From NCBI GenBank assembly GCA_017889635.1, contig JAGGAC010000026.1:23803-87802 (forward strand): a DNA stretch of 64,000 bases, given 5' to 3'. Source of the DNA: Bacillota bacterium (lineage in GTDB: Bacteria; Bacillota; Negativicutes; Sporomusales; CTSoil-080). The notes beneath the pieces were generated by a model. It was not told the origin of the DNA and made no database searches. It worked only from the letters and a program-made list of their open reading frames with translations. The first letter of the stretch is position 1. The number at the start of each line of letters is the position of its first letter. Positions 27,912 to 36,109 of the stretch are shown in pieces. A program made the position numbers and the translations under genes.

Positions 27912-28700
27912 TTAACTACTGGCGCTGGTATATGACTTGAGAGCATAATGCCAAAATCTGCGAGACAACCATAAGAATATCCCGGCAACAACAATTGACA
28001 TCATTGTTACCACGGCGTTCCAAGCGCCTAATAGAGCGGCAGCCGGTGCATTAGTAATGAAAGCCACTGGCAACACATATGTAAGTACAAGTCTTAGCCA
28101 GCCTCGATACATCGAAACCGGAAATCGGGCAGTTTCAAAAAAAGAATTGAATATGAACGAAAGATCATCCATCCGGATAACCCAAAAAGCCGTCGTCATT
28201 AGCAGCATCCACAGTGAATAGACGAGCACCAGCGAGGCAGCAAAACTAATGACAAACACCGCACAATCTGCTGACGACGGAATATAACTCTTTGCTGCCA
28301 AACCGTAAATTATTAACCCCAACCCAAACACGACGTCTAACAGCCGCCAGAATACCAAATGACGAAAGCTGACAAAAAACATACTGTCCACAGGCTTGGT
28401 AAGAACATAATCCAAAGTTCCCCTACGAACATGTTCTAAGAGACGGGTCATGTTGGGACGCAAGGCAAATTCGACAAAGCCCTGCAGCATATTGAAAATT
28501 CCAAGCAGCACCAGAACCTCCGAATAAGCCCAGCCGCCCAACTCATTGGTTTGATAAAAAAATATCTTAACAGTCAGTATTGCAACCCCGATCCCGATAA
28601 AACTAACCAGCAAATTGCCGATAAACTCACCGCGATATTCCAATTCTTCAACTAAACAAGTCCTGAAGAATTCACGAAAAATCCGCCAGTGTCGCCGCAT
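27912..28700 (-). CDS. ABC-2 family transporter permease (COG3694-like)
   Basis: A 262-residue inner-membrane protein with about six transmembrane segments, containing FALRPNMTRLLEHVRRGTLDYVLTKPVD, which matches the conserved cytoplasmic segment of this permease type. GGGGGGAT precedes the ATG. It is the third gene of an exporter of one ATPase and two dissimilar permeases. Related three-gene systems in cyanobacteria have been linked to viologen export, but the substrate here is not known. Confidence 0.85.
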   Translation of the reverse strand: MRRHWRIFREFFRTCLVEELEYRGEFIGNLLVSFIGIGVAILTVKIFFYQTNELGGWAYSEVLVLLGIFNMLQGFVEFALRPNMTRLLEHVRRGTLDYVLTKPVDSMFFVSFRHLVFWRLLDVVFGLGLIIYGLAAKSYIPSSADCAVFVISFAASLVLVYSLWMLLMTTAFWVIRMDDLSFIFNSFFETARFPVSMYRGWLRLVLTYVLPVAFITNAPAAALLGAWNAVVTMMSIVVAGIFLWLSRRFWHYALKSYTSASS

Positions 28701-28727
28701 ATTATCCCCCCATAGCCTGATTTTTCT

Positions 28728-29444
28728 TCAGCCCAGAATAGTAGTCCAAATGAAAGCTCCTAAAAAACCGGTTCTGATATCGGCCTCCTTAGCAGCCCCG
28801 GTAACTAAATCAATCGGAAATCCGACCATATAGCGAAACGGCAGGTAAATGCTAACTTCTTGCAGTAATGGCGGCAATAAAGCTAATGGCGCAATACGGC
28901 CCGACATAAACAGCGAAACTGCTTCAAACATGCTGTAAATGGCGGTAACCTTGGTAATCCAAAATCCGAAAAGGCCAAACATATAACTAATAGTAAAACG
29001 AATGACTGCCCCCAGAAAAAGCGCAAAGATAAACAGCAGCCATTGAGGTCCACTTAAATTAAGCTTTAGCGCTGGAACAACCATCGCCAGTAGAAGCCAC
29101 ACCGGAATCAGCGCCACAATAAATAGTGCTTTATAGACAAGGTTTTCGGCAATAGCCCAATGAATGGGATGGAAAGGCCGGACAATACTGTACGAAAATG
29201 TCCCGTCGCGAATCTGACGGTCAAGTTCCCATACATCCCAAGCACTTGTAGCACGCTCAACAAAAATAAGCGTGGCAAAATAGAGAATGAAATAATCGGT
29301 CTGAGTTTCATAAATATTTATCCATACAAGCATGATAATTAGTGGTTGAACCATCGTGCCAATTAGCCAAACCAAGGTTGCGAGCTGGTAGGCAAACATT
29401 TCAATATACTTCATCCGGAGGAGAACAAGGTATTTACTTAACAT
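28728..29444 (-). CDS. ABC-2 family transporter permease (COG4587-like)
   Basis: A 238-residue membrane protein with about six transmembrane segments; VWELDRQIRDGTFSYSIVRP is the family's conserved coupling-loop segment. The ATG at 29444 is 6 nt from AGGAGG and overlaps the end of the ATPase gene by 11 nt, indicating translational coupling. It pairs with the following permease to form a heterodimeric channel. Confidence 0.85.
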   Translation of the reverse strand: MLSKYLVLLRMKYIEMFAYQLATLVWLIGTMVQPLIIMLVWINIYETQTDYFILYFATLIFVERATSAWDVWELDRQIRDGTFSYSIVRPFHPIHWAIAENLVYKALFIVALIPVWLLLAMVVPALKLNLSGPQWLLFIFALFLGAVIRFTISYMFGLFGFWITKVTAIYSMFEAVSLFMSGRIAPLALLPPLLQEVSIYLPFRYMVGFPIDLVTGAAKEADIRTGFLGAFIWTTILG

Positions 29445-30414
29445 GCGCATCCTCCTGAAAAGCTAAAGAAATAACTTCTTCCATCGGCGGATCCTGGATA
29501 TTTAAGTCATTCACCGAGAACTCGCGTAACAAATTTGCCGCAACTTCCGAAACACGGTCTCTGGCAATGCGTAGTGTAACCTTCCCCTCTTCGCAGACGA
29601 CTAATTCGCCGAAATTCTCCCACGCTACAATAGGCATCGAAGAAAGACTAACCTCGACAATTTTGTAGGGCGCTAATCGTTCGGTTAATACCTTCAGATC
29701 GCCATCATACATCAACTTTCCATGATTAATGATCATTACCCGCTCACATAACGCCGTGACATCACCCATATAATGCGAAGTCAATAATACCGTTGTTCCT
29801 GTTTCGCGATTATACTTAGCAATAAACCGCCGCACCTTTTCCTGGGTATTGACGTCCAATCCGATGGTCGGCTCATCCAAAAATAAAATCATCGGGCGAT
29901 GCAGTAGTGCTGCGGCCAACTCACATTTCATCCGTTGTCCCAGCGATAATGTACGGGTCGGTTTGGTCAAGAGCGATTCTAATTCCAGAAGTTCGACCAG
30001 TTCGTCCAGGGTTCGGCGAAAGGCGTTCTCTTCCAGTTCATAAATAGCTTTGTTGACCAAAAAAGTTTCCATCGGTGGAATATCCCAAATCAGTTGACTT
30101 TTTTGCCCCATAACCAAACTGATCTTTTTTTTAAACTCAACTTTTTGCTCAAAAGGAACAAAGCCATCTACACGAATTTTTCCTGCCGAGGGGTAAAGCA
30201 GCCCCGCCAACATTTTAATAGTAGTGGTTTTCCCAGCGCCGTTAGGCCCCAGAAAACCAACTATTTCCCCCGACTGAATGGTAAAGGAAACATCTTTGAC
30301 GGCTTCTACATTTCGGTATTCACGCTTAAATATACTGCGGGCTGCCGCAAGCCATCCCGCCTGACGTATATGTACTTGAAAATTTTTGTTCAATTGTTCA
30401 ACTTGGATCGACAT
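29434..30414 (-). CDS. ABC transporter ATP-binding protein (COG4586-like)
   Basis: A 326-residue ATPase. Walker A is GPNGAGKTT, the Q-loop is in VMGQKSQLIWD, the signature is LSLGQRMK (LSxGQ form), Walker B is MILFLDEPTIGLD, and the switch His lies in LLTSHYMGD. A C-terminal extension of about 100 residues is usual for this subfamily. GGAGGGCTG precedes the ATG. It energises the two permeases encoded downstream. Confidence 0.93.
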   Translation of the reverse strand: MSIQVEQLNKNFQVHIRQAGWLAAARSIFKREYRNVEAVKDVSFTIQSGEIVGFLGPNGAGKTTTIKMLAGLLYPSAGKIRVDGFVPFEQKVEFKKKISLVMGQKSQLIWDIPPMETFLVNKAIYELEENAFRRTLDELVELLELESLLTKPTRTLSLGQRMKCELAAALLHRPMILFLDEPTIGLDVNTQEKVRRFIAKYNRETGTTVLLTSHYMGDVTALCERVMIINHGKLMYDGDLKVLTERLAPYKIVEVSLSSMPIVAWENFGELVVCEEGKVTLRIARDRVSEVAANLLREFSVNDLNIQDPPMEEVISLAFQEDAHVK

Positions 30415-30633
30415 TCAGCCCTCCAGCCCTTATTTTTTGTAAGCTCAACCCCTGCGCAAAATCACAGCAGCGTTTGTCCAACACGACATATATCGGACTT
30501 CTGACCTAATATATTATTCACTTTTAATTATATTACATTTCGCCCCATTTCCCTATTCCATCCTGCTTAATTAACAAATTGGACAGTCGAACGCATTGCA
30601 CATTGTGCCCGAATTTTTGCCAATAAAAGAAAT

Positions 30634-30670
30634 ACCGTTGCCTGTCAAAAAGCGCTCGACAGGCAACGGT
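30634..30670 (-). terminator. Terminator after the DUF4405-like gene
   Basis: A 13-bp perfect stem (ACCGTTGCCTGTC and complement), with a T-rich tract on the minus-strand side. Confidence 0.75.
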
Positions 30671-30697
30671 TTAGAGGGATGTTTATACAGGTTATTA

Positions 30698-30973
30698 TTA
30701 TTTGATTTTAAAATAGGCCTTCATTGGTTTAATGTTTAGACCCAGATGTATTAGACCGGCAATAATAAATATATAGCCCGCCAATTCATGCACTCCCTTG
30801 GGATAGACAGATTGAGCCGGACGCGCTGGAACGCTGGTATCAACACTATTATTAACTGCTGACTTTTCTATCGCGGGTGGCTTACCTCCGCCATGATACA
30901 GCGCCATTTGCAACCCTGTTATAGAAACAAGCAAAAAGGTCACTAACAGGACAATTGACGTAATTCGCCGCAT
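30698..30973 (-). CDS. Small two-helix membrane protein, DUF4405-like
   Basis: A 91-residue protein with two transmembrane helices (ITSIVLLVTFLLVSITGLQ and GYIFIIAGLIHLGLN) joined by a ~35-residue extracytoplasmic loop. His residues in ALYHGGG, GVHELAGY and LIHLGLN resemble cytochrome b561-like DUF4405 proteins and could bind haem. AGGAGGAAGG precedes the ATG. Its promoter carries the tandem GTAAC box (31033-31064), shared with other envelope genes in the window. Confidence 0.72.
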   Translation of the reverse strand: MRRITSIVLLVTFLLVSITGLQMALYHGGGKPPAIEKSAVNNSVDTSVPARPAQSVYPKGVHELAGYIFIIAGLIHLGLNIKPMKAYFKIK

Positions 30974-31032
30974 AGCTTTCCTTCCTCCTTAAACATATTT
31001 TGTCTTGAACTAATAGAATATGTTTCACTCTA

Positions 31033-31064
31033 AGTATATCCCGCCAAAGTTACATTAATGTTAC
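31033..31064 (-). promoter_or_regulatory. Tandem GTAAC box plus -10 before the DUF4405-like gene
   Basis: Minus strand: GTAAC at 31064-31060 and 31053-31049, then exactly 10 nt, then TATACT at 31038-31033. It lies between the permease stop and this gene. Confidence 0.6.
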
Positions 31065-31066
31065 GG

Positions 31067-32287
31067 CTAAGAACCTGCTTTTACTCGGTAACAGATATAC
31101 AGGCCAACCAGCCATACAGGAGCAACATATAGGGAATAACGCATATCAGGAATAAACGCCATAATTACAACCAACGCTGCCAGAAAAGCTAAACAAAAGT
31201 ACGAACTAATGGGATAAAATGGCATTTTAAATTCAAGCCCCTTATACTCACGAGCTTTATGCGCCCGAAACTTCAACTGTACAACTAATATTATCGCCCA
31301 ATTGATAATAATAGCAATTGTCGCTAACGCCATAAAATAGAAAAAAACCTTTTCCGGATCAAGATAGCTGATTAGTACCGCGACTAGGGTAAGCGCCGAA
31401 GAAGCCAGCACCGCTGGTACCGGTACACCATGCGAATTAAGCTTGCCAAAGATTTTAGGAGCATTACCTTGCACCGCCAGGCCATAAAGCATCTTCCAGG
31501 GAAATATCGCCAAAATAACTGTCATCGCACCAACATAAAAAATCAGTATTCGCCACATTACCTGATTAATCGCCTGCGGGATAGATTTTTTTGGGTTTTC
31601 GGCTTCTCCGGCAGTGATACCGACAAGCTCAACCCCGCCAAATGCAAACATTACAATAACCAGCGACATAAACCAGTCATAGATTCCTTTGGGGAAAAAG
31701 CCGCCATGCTCCCACAGGTTACTAATTCCGATAGGTTGTCCACCATGGCCAACACCGAAAACAATTATAAATACGCCGAAAATAATCATGCCAATAATTG
31801 CTAACACCTTGATAATTGCAAACCAAAACTCAAATTCACCATACGCTTTTACATGAATAAGATTAATTATGGTTATAATTCCCAAACAAACCAGTGCTGA
31901 AATCCAGGTTGGAACATCTCCTAGCCAATAATTTATGTAAGTGCCAACAACTGATAATTCAGCCATACCAACAACTACATAATTAAACCAATAGTTCCAC
32001 CCAGCCATAAACCCCGGCAGTTTACCCCAGTACTCATAAGCATAATGACTGAAGGAACCTGATACAGGATTATCAACCGACATTTCCCCCAGCGCCCGCA
32101 TTATAAAGAAAATAACAATGCCGCCAATTAAATATGACAAAGTAATAGCTGGCCCCGCCATTTTTACAACAGTGGCTGAACCATAAAACAACCCTGTTCC
32201 AATTGCGCCACCTAGGGCGATCATTTGAATATGACGGTTTTTTAGTCCACGCTGTACATGCTGCTCAGGATTATTATCATTACTCAT
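31067..32287 (-). CDS. Amino acid permease (APC/AAT family) with an internal deletion
   Basis: A 406-residue inner-membrane permease: HIQMIALGGAIGTGLFYGSA (TM1), GEMSVDNPVSGSFSHYAYEYWG, FAFGGVELVGITAGEAENPKKSIPQAI. Members are usually about 450 residues. Here IFPW is followed directly by KMLYGLAVQGNAPK, skipping some 45 residues that normally include the end of one loop and TM8. The frame is kept. Loss of one helix from a LeuT-like fold would probably destroy transport. The ATG at 32287 has GAGGAGG 5 nt upstream; the frame extends six codons further. Substrate class resembles neutral or aromatic amino acids. Confidence 0.85.
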   Translation of the reverse strand: MSNDNNPEQHVQRGLKNRHIQMIALGGAIGTGLFYGSATVVKMAGPAITLSYLIGGIVIFFIMRALGEMSVDNPVSGSFSHYAYEYWGKLPGFMAGWNYWFNYVVVGMAELSVVGTYINYWLGDVPTWISALVCLGIITIINLIHVKAYGEFEFWFAIIKVLAIIGMIIFGVFIIVFGVGHGGQPIGISNLWEHGGFFPKGIYDWFMSLVIVMFAFGGVELVGITAGEAENPKKSIPQAINQVMWRILIFYVGAMTVILAIFPWKMLYGLAVQGNAPKIFGKLNSHGVPVPAVLASSALTLVAVLISYLDPEKVFFYFMALATIAIIINWAIILVVQLKFRAHKAREYKGLEFKMPFYPISSYFCLAFLAALVVIMAFIPDMRYSLYVAPVWLVGLYICYRVKAGS

Positions 32288-32482
32288 ACTTTCCTCCTCA
32301 GCCATAAATCATCGTTTGATTCTCCATAATTCTCATCTTTATATTTTGATTATTAAGAAATTAGTTTGTCTTTACCTACATAATCATAGGATAACCGAGA
32401 TTAATTGTCAACGATTCCATTAATTTCTACCTGTTCTTTATATAACTTTAGGCCTTTGCAAATATACATTATTTTCACCTTC

Positions 32483-32514
32483 GTAACATTCTTGTAACAT
32501 TATAATATTATACT
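32483..32514 (+). promoter_or_regulatory. Tandem GTAAC box plus -10 before Pro-rich protein 1
   Basis: GTAAC at 32483-32487 and 32494-32498, 10 nt, then TATACT at 32509-32514, ahead of the gene at 32567. Confidence 0.62.
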
Positions 32515-32566
32515 AATAATATTAGTAGCATTTACTTGTTACAAATTATAAAGGAGGATTCTTACT

Positions 32567-32935
32567 ATGAAAAAGACATTAACTGTACTACTTGCTTTAT
32601 TTGTTGTCGGCCTTGCACCAACTGTAAGTGCTAATGCTGTAAATCCAGACTTAGCTGCTCCACAATATCAAATGTATGCTGCTCCAAACGAACCGGTACC
32701 ACCTGCTCCACACAAAAAGAAGAAACCTCGCCCTCAACCTGCACCGCATAAACTTGCACCGCAGCAACCTGCACCACATAAACCTGCACCGCAGCAACCT
32801 GCACCACAGCAACCTGCACCGCATAAACTTGCACCGCAACAACCTGCACCGCAGCAACCTGCACCGCAGCAACCTGCACCGCATAAAAAACCTATACAGC
32901 ATAAACCCGGTCAACCGGACCAGCCACAACCTTAA
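32567..32935 (+). CDS. Exported Pro/His/Lys/Gln-rich repeat protein 1
   Basis: A 122-residue protein. A clear signal peptide ends at VSANA (residue ~25). A short linker follows, then a basic KKKKPRPQ patch and ten pentapeptide repeats of the PAPHK / PAPQQ / LAPQQ type (residues 58-107). The mature part is expected to be extended and unstructured, positively charged and His-bearing. It could be an envelope linker or weak metal binder; no function is known to me. AAGGAGG precedes the ATG. A shorter paralogue is at 35040-35258 and both share the same promoter architecture. Confidence 0.75.
   Translation: MKKTLTVLLALFVVGLAPTVSANAVNPDLAAPQYQMYAAPNEPVPPAPHKKKKPRPQPAPHKLAPQQPAPHKPAPQQPAPQQPAPHKLAPQQPAPQQPAPQQPAPHKKPIQHKPGQPDQPQP
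32738..32887 (+). repeat. Ten 15-bp tandem repeats in Pro-rich protein gene 1
   Basis: Units vary around CCTGCACCGCAGCAA and CCTGCACCGCATAAA. All are in frame, encoding five-residue units. The array also opens spurious frames on the other strand. Confidence 0.9.
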
Positions 32936-32951
32936 CCAATGCGGCCAGGGT

Positions 32952-32993
32952 AAAAAATAAAAGCTTCCTTTATGCAGGAAGCTTTTATTTTTT
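32952..32993. terminator. Bidirectional terminator
   Basis: An 18-bp stem around AAGCTTCCT, flanked by A and T runs, between convergent genes. Confidence 0.85.
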
Positions 32994-33016
32994 TACCTTC
33001 TAGACTCCGACTTAAA

Positions 33017-34807
33017 TCAACCAACGCAGCGATGCAAGATTTTCATAATCATTTCAACCCGATTGAATGGAGTTATAAAATAAAAGCCATCAACACCAGA
33101 CTTTACCTCACAAGCAATCTTTACCGCCAAATCGACGCCTTGCTCTTCAGCCTCTTCTTTAGTCATATTAGGGTCAAACATCTTGATATATTCTGCAGGG
33201 ACATTGATGCCAGGCACTTCATTATTAATAAACTGAGCATTTCTATAGCTTACCAGCGGCATAATACCGCCCAAAATCTTAGCTTGCGAACTTTTCCTTA
33301 CCTTAGGCAAATAGGCTATTGTTTCGGCATCAAATATCGGCTGAGTAAGAAAGAACCCAGCTCCCTTTTCAGTTTTTGCTAACATCCGTGATAATTCCAC
33401 ATCCTTATTCAGGACATTAAGATTCAAAGCGCCGCCAATACAAAACTGATCATCAACAAAGATTTCTTTATTCATTTCTGTTATGAATTCAATTAGTTTT
33501 GTGGAATTCAAGTTAAAAACACTTTTAATTTCACTAGTGCTGGCATTTGGAATAGCATCACCTGTTACCGCCAGAACATTTCTGATTTCTTCAATATGCC
33601 CCGCTAAAAGTATAGATTTCAAAGCATTTATATTTCTGTCCCGGCAGCAAATATGCGGCATTGTTTCAATGCCTACTTCCCGTTTTATCTTGGCGGCAAG
33701 CATAACCGAGTCCACCCTAGCTCTAGCCAACGGAGAATCAGCAATAGTAATTAGATCAACTCCATGTTCCTTACAAATAAACGCATTATGAACGATTTTA
33801 TCAATATTTATATCAAATGGCGGATCTAATTCTACCGCTATAGTAAATTGGCCATTTTTTAATTTATCAAAAAAGTTGTTTTTCGTTTTTCTTACTGCAC
33901 GTAATTCTTTTCTTTCACCCTTAGCAACTGAGGAAGGCTTTAACGGTTGTAATTGCACTTTTTCAGCCAGTTTTTTAATATGGCTGGGAGTAGTTCCACA
34001 ACAGCCGCCAATAATATTTGCCCCCAGACCAGGCATATTGCTCAATACACTCGCAAAATAATCGGGATTATTATTATAAACCATTCTTTCATTAACAATC
34101 TCCGGATACCCAGCATTCGGGAAAATTGACAGCACATCTTGTGAAAAATCTAAATTACTTATAAGTTTTGCTAAATGAGTTGGACCTACACCACAATTAA
34201 ACCCATAGGCGTCAATAGTAGTAACCTTTCTTATCTGGTCTCGGATCCTTTCAAGGCTTATTCCCTTTCTGGTAAAGCCCTCAGAAGTCATAACAAACTG
34301 GGTCAAAATAAAAGCGTCAGCCGCTTTATCTTTAATGTAACTGGCAATCTCAGACAAGTAATCCAGTCGGCTAAAGGTTTCAAAAATAAAAATGTTAGCT
34401 CCAACATTCAAAAATGTGTCAACAATAAACATGTACTCATCTAAAATCCGCGTCTTATCCAATATCGTACCATCAGCTGTCATTTCAGGTATAGGTCCAA
34501 TACTTGCGGCAATAAATACTTTATTCCCCAATGCAGCCTTTTGAGCAAGCGCATATCCCTTCTCCAGTATTGTTTTTACTTCCTGGCGCGTTTTATTTAG
34601 AACAATAGAATTAGCAGAAAATGTATTGGTTCTGATTAGCTGTGCTCCAGCTTCGATATACTCAGCATGAATTTTTTCTATTATTAGCGGATTAGTAATA
34701 TTGGCCAATTCAGGAAATGTATCATTATTACTAATTATTTGCGAATAATAGGTTCCCATCGCACCATCGGCAATCAAAACATTGTTCTTTAAGTAATCTT
34801 TAATCAT
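33017..34807 (-). CDS. Bifunctional homocysteine S-methyltransferase / methylenetetrahydrofolate reductase
   Basis: A 596-residue fusion with the layout of Bacillus YitJ. The N-terminal half is a Pfam S-methyl_trans barrel: LIADGAMGTYYSQ, ELANITNP, and zinc ligands in FNCGVGP and GGCCGTTP. The C-terminal half (from ~residue 300) is MetF-like: VELDPPFDINIDKI, VDLITIADSP, ITPFNRVEM. It can reduce methylene-THF to methyl-THF and pass a methyl group to homocysteine for methionine. GGAGG precedes the ATG at 34807; the frame extends 15 codons upstream without similarity. I saw no S-box riboswitch in the leader. Confidence 0.9.
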   Translation of the reverse strand: MIKDYLKNNVLIADGAMGTYYSQIISNNDTFPELANITNPLIIEKIHAEYIEAGAQLIRTNTFSANSIVLNKTRQEVKTILEKGYALAQKAALGNKVFIAASIGPIPEMTADGTILDKTRILDEYMFIVDTFLNVGANIFIFETFSRLDYLSEIASYIKDKAADAFILTQFVMTSEGFTRKGISLERIRDQIRKVTTIDAYGFNCGVGPTHLAKLISNLDFSQDVLSIFPNAGYPEIVNERMVYNNNPDYFASVLSNMPGLGANIIGGCCGTTPSHIKKLAEKVQLQPLKPSSVAKGERKELRAVRKTKNNFFDKLKNGQFTIAVELDPPFDINIDKIVHNAFICKEHGVDLITIADSPLARARVDSVMLAAKIKREVGIETMPHICCRDRNINALKSILLAGHIEEIRNVLAVTGDAIPNASTSEIKSVFNLNSTKLIEFITEMNKEIFVDDQFCIGGALNLNVLNKDVELSRMLAKTEKGAGFFLTQPIFDAETIAYLPKVRKSSQAKILGGIMPLVSYRNAQFINNEVPGINVPAEYIKMFDPNMTKEEAEEQGVDLAVKIACEVKSGVDGFYFITPFNRVEMIMKILHRCVG

Positions 34808-34982
34808 TATTTTCCTCCGTCTATGCTGGAACTCCAAATCACCGTTCGGCAAACTGGGAGTAAAACCGCTATTTTATTTATCCAATTATGCACATAGTGC
34901 TAAAATCCTTCTCATGTTCCGAAGATATTCATCAGCCATATCCTACCTGCTTACCAAACATATCTATAAAAGTTAATTTATT

Positions 34983-35014
34983 GTAACAACATTGTAACAA
35001 TCATCTTTTATAAT
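34983..35014 (+). promoter_or_regulatory. Tandem GTAAC box plus -10 before Pro-rich protein 2
   Basis: GTAAC at 34983-34987 and 34994-34998, 10 nt, then a consensus TATAAT at 35009-35014. Both repeats are extended as ATTGTAACAA-like, the clearest copy in the window. Confidence 0.65.
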
Positions 35015-35039
35015 TAGATCAAATAAAGGAGGTTAGTAC

Positions 35040-35258
35040 ATGAAAAAGACATTAGTCGCAGTACTTGGCTTATTTGTTTTGAGCATTGGCTCAACAGTAA
35101 GCGCTCACAGCCAACTCGAGATTGCACAACAACCACCAGTGCAGACCGCTTATGCAGCGCCAGGTCATCAACCTGAGCCCCAGCCTGCTCCTCAGCCTGC
35201 TCCTCACAAAAAGAAAGCAAAACCAGCTCCGCATCAAGGCGAACAACCCAGACCATAA
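35040..35258 (+). CDS. Exported Pro-rich protein 2
   Basis: A 72-residue paralogue of the protein at 32567. The signal peptide (MKKTLVAVLGLFVLSIGSTVSA) is nearly the same, and the mature part ends in PEPQPAPQPAPHKKKAKPAPH. It keeps the Pro-Ala-Pro-His-Lys motif and basic run but lacks the long pentapeptide array. AAAGGAGG precedes the ATG, and the tandem GTAAC promoter lies upstream. Confidence 0.72.
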   Translation: MKKTLVAVLGLFVLSIGSTVSAHSQLEIAQQPPVQTAYAAPGHQPEPQPAPQPAPHKKKAKPAPHQGEQPRP

Positions 35259-35357
35259 TAGGTACTGCTAAAATTTAAAAATTATTATCCCCAGACATTA
35301 AAAACTACTGATTTCCGATCTGCCTTTTGGCAGGCGAACAGTAACAGAAACTATTTG

Positions 35358-35407
35358 AAAAGGCACAGTGCTTTGTTGAAGTGTTCAACAGTTGCTCTCT
35401 GCCTTTT
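35358..35407 (+). terminator. Terminator after Pro-rich protein 2
   Basis: AAAAGGCA/TGCCTTTT outer stem with an inner GTTGAA/TTCAAC hairpin, followed by an A/T-rich tract. Confidence 0.55.
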
Positions 35408-35429
35408 ATATATTTTATCGTTATCACAT

Positions 35430-35472
35430 AAAGCCGCAACCAACTCATAATATTGAAGTCAGTTGCGGCTTT
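35430..35472 (-). terminator. Terminator after iorB
   Basis: An 11-bp stem AAAGCCGCAAC / GTTGCGGCTTT between convergent genes; on the minus strand TTTATGTG follows. Confidence 0.7.
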
Positions 35473-35529
35473 ATTGTTCATTTCTTTAACTTCAGATTAC
35501 ACCAATTCCATACCTAACAATAATCAGAA

Positions 35530-36108
35530 TTAATCAACAAGTGCAAGACCAGCATTAAAGGCTTTGATATTGATGTCCGCCATACCTGTTTTGACATTTT
35601 GACGGATTGCTTCTTCCCAGTTGATATCAGTCAACTTCATTCCTTTTACCAGCGCCCCAAAAAGAACAATATTCATCGTCCGGCCGTTGCCGACTTCTTT
35701 GGCAACTTCCGCAGCTTTGATAACAGTTGTAGGCACTTTGCTCTTGATTATCTCCAACACGCCTTCAGGATAATCGTTTTTGCCCATTAGAATCGGGGCA
35801 GAAGGAATTCTGTAGTCATTGACTACGGCCTTACCTTTTGGACTCAGATATTCCAACCAGCGCAGCGCTTCCATAGTTTCAAAGGAAACCAGTATATCAG
35901 CCTGTCCTTTGTCAATAATCGGCGAATATACCTTCTTACCGTATCTTACCTGATTACTAACACTGCCACCGCGTTGAGCCATGCCATGCACTTCTGACAT
36001 TTTTACATCATACCCGGCATCCATTAGTCCAGTGGATAAAATTTTACCTACCAGTATGGTACCTTGTCCGCCTACGCCAACTAATAATATATTTTTTACA
36101 TCGGACAT
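35530..36108 (-). CDS. iorB: Indolepyruvate:ferredoxin oxidoreductase, beta subunit
   Basis: A 192-residue gamma-type pyruvate:ferredoxin oxidoreductase domain protein: NILLVGVGGQGTILVGKIL, SEVHGMAQRGGSVSNQVRYG, and DILVSFETMEALRW. It forms the second subunit with IorA in oxidative decarboxylation of aryl or branched 2-oxo acids to acyl-CoA with reduction of ferredoxin. The ATG at 36108 lies 1 nt after the iorA stop and is preceded by GGGTGGGT; a GTG at 36117 is also in frame. Last gene of the operon. Confidence 0.93.
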   Translation of the reverse strand: MSDVKNILLVGVGGQGTILVGKILSTGLMDAGYDVKMSEVHGMAQRGGSVSNQVRYGKKVYSPIIDKGQADILVSFETMEALRWLEYLSPKGKAVVNDYRIPSAPILMGKNDYPEGVLEIIKSKVPTTVIKAAEVAKEVGNGRTMNIVLFGALVKGMKLTDINWEEAIRQNVKTGMADINIKAFNAGLALVD

Positions 36109-36109
36109 G

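Noticed and set aside
32631..32960. Open frames on both strands across the Pro-rich repeat array (Val/Gln-rich, Arg/Leu-rich and Asn/Leu/His-rich products)
   Set aside because: They arise from the 15-bp periodicity of the repeat. Only the frame at 32567 has a ribosome site and a signal peptide.
34808..34982. Possible SAM (S-box) riboswitch before the homocysteine methyltransferase/MTHFR gene, as in Bacillus yitJ
   Set aside because: The characteristic S-box core and terminator/antiterminator pairing could not be found in the leader.
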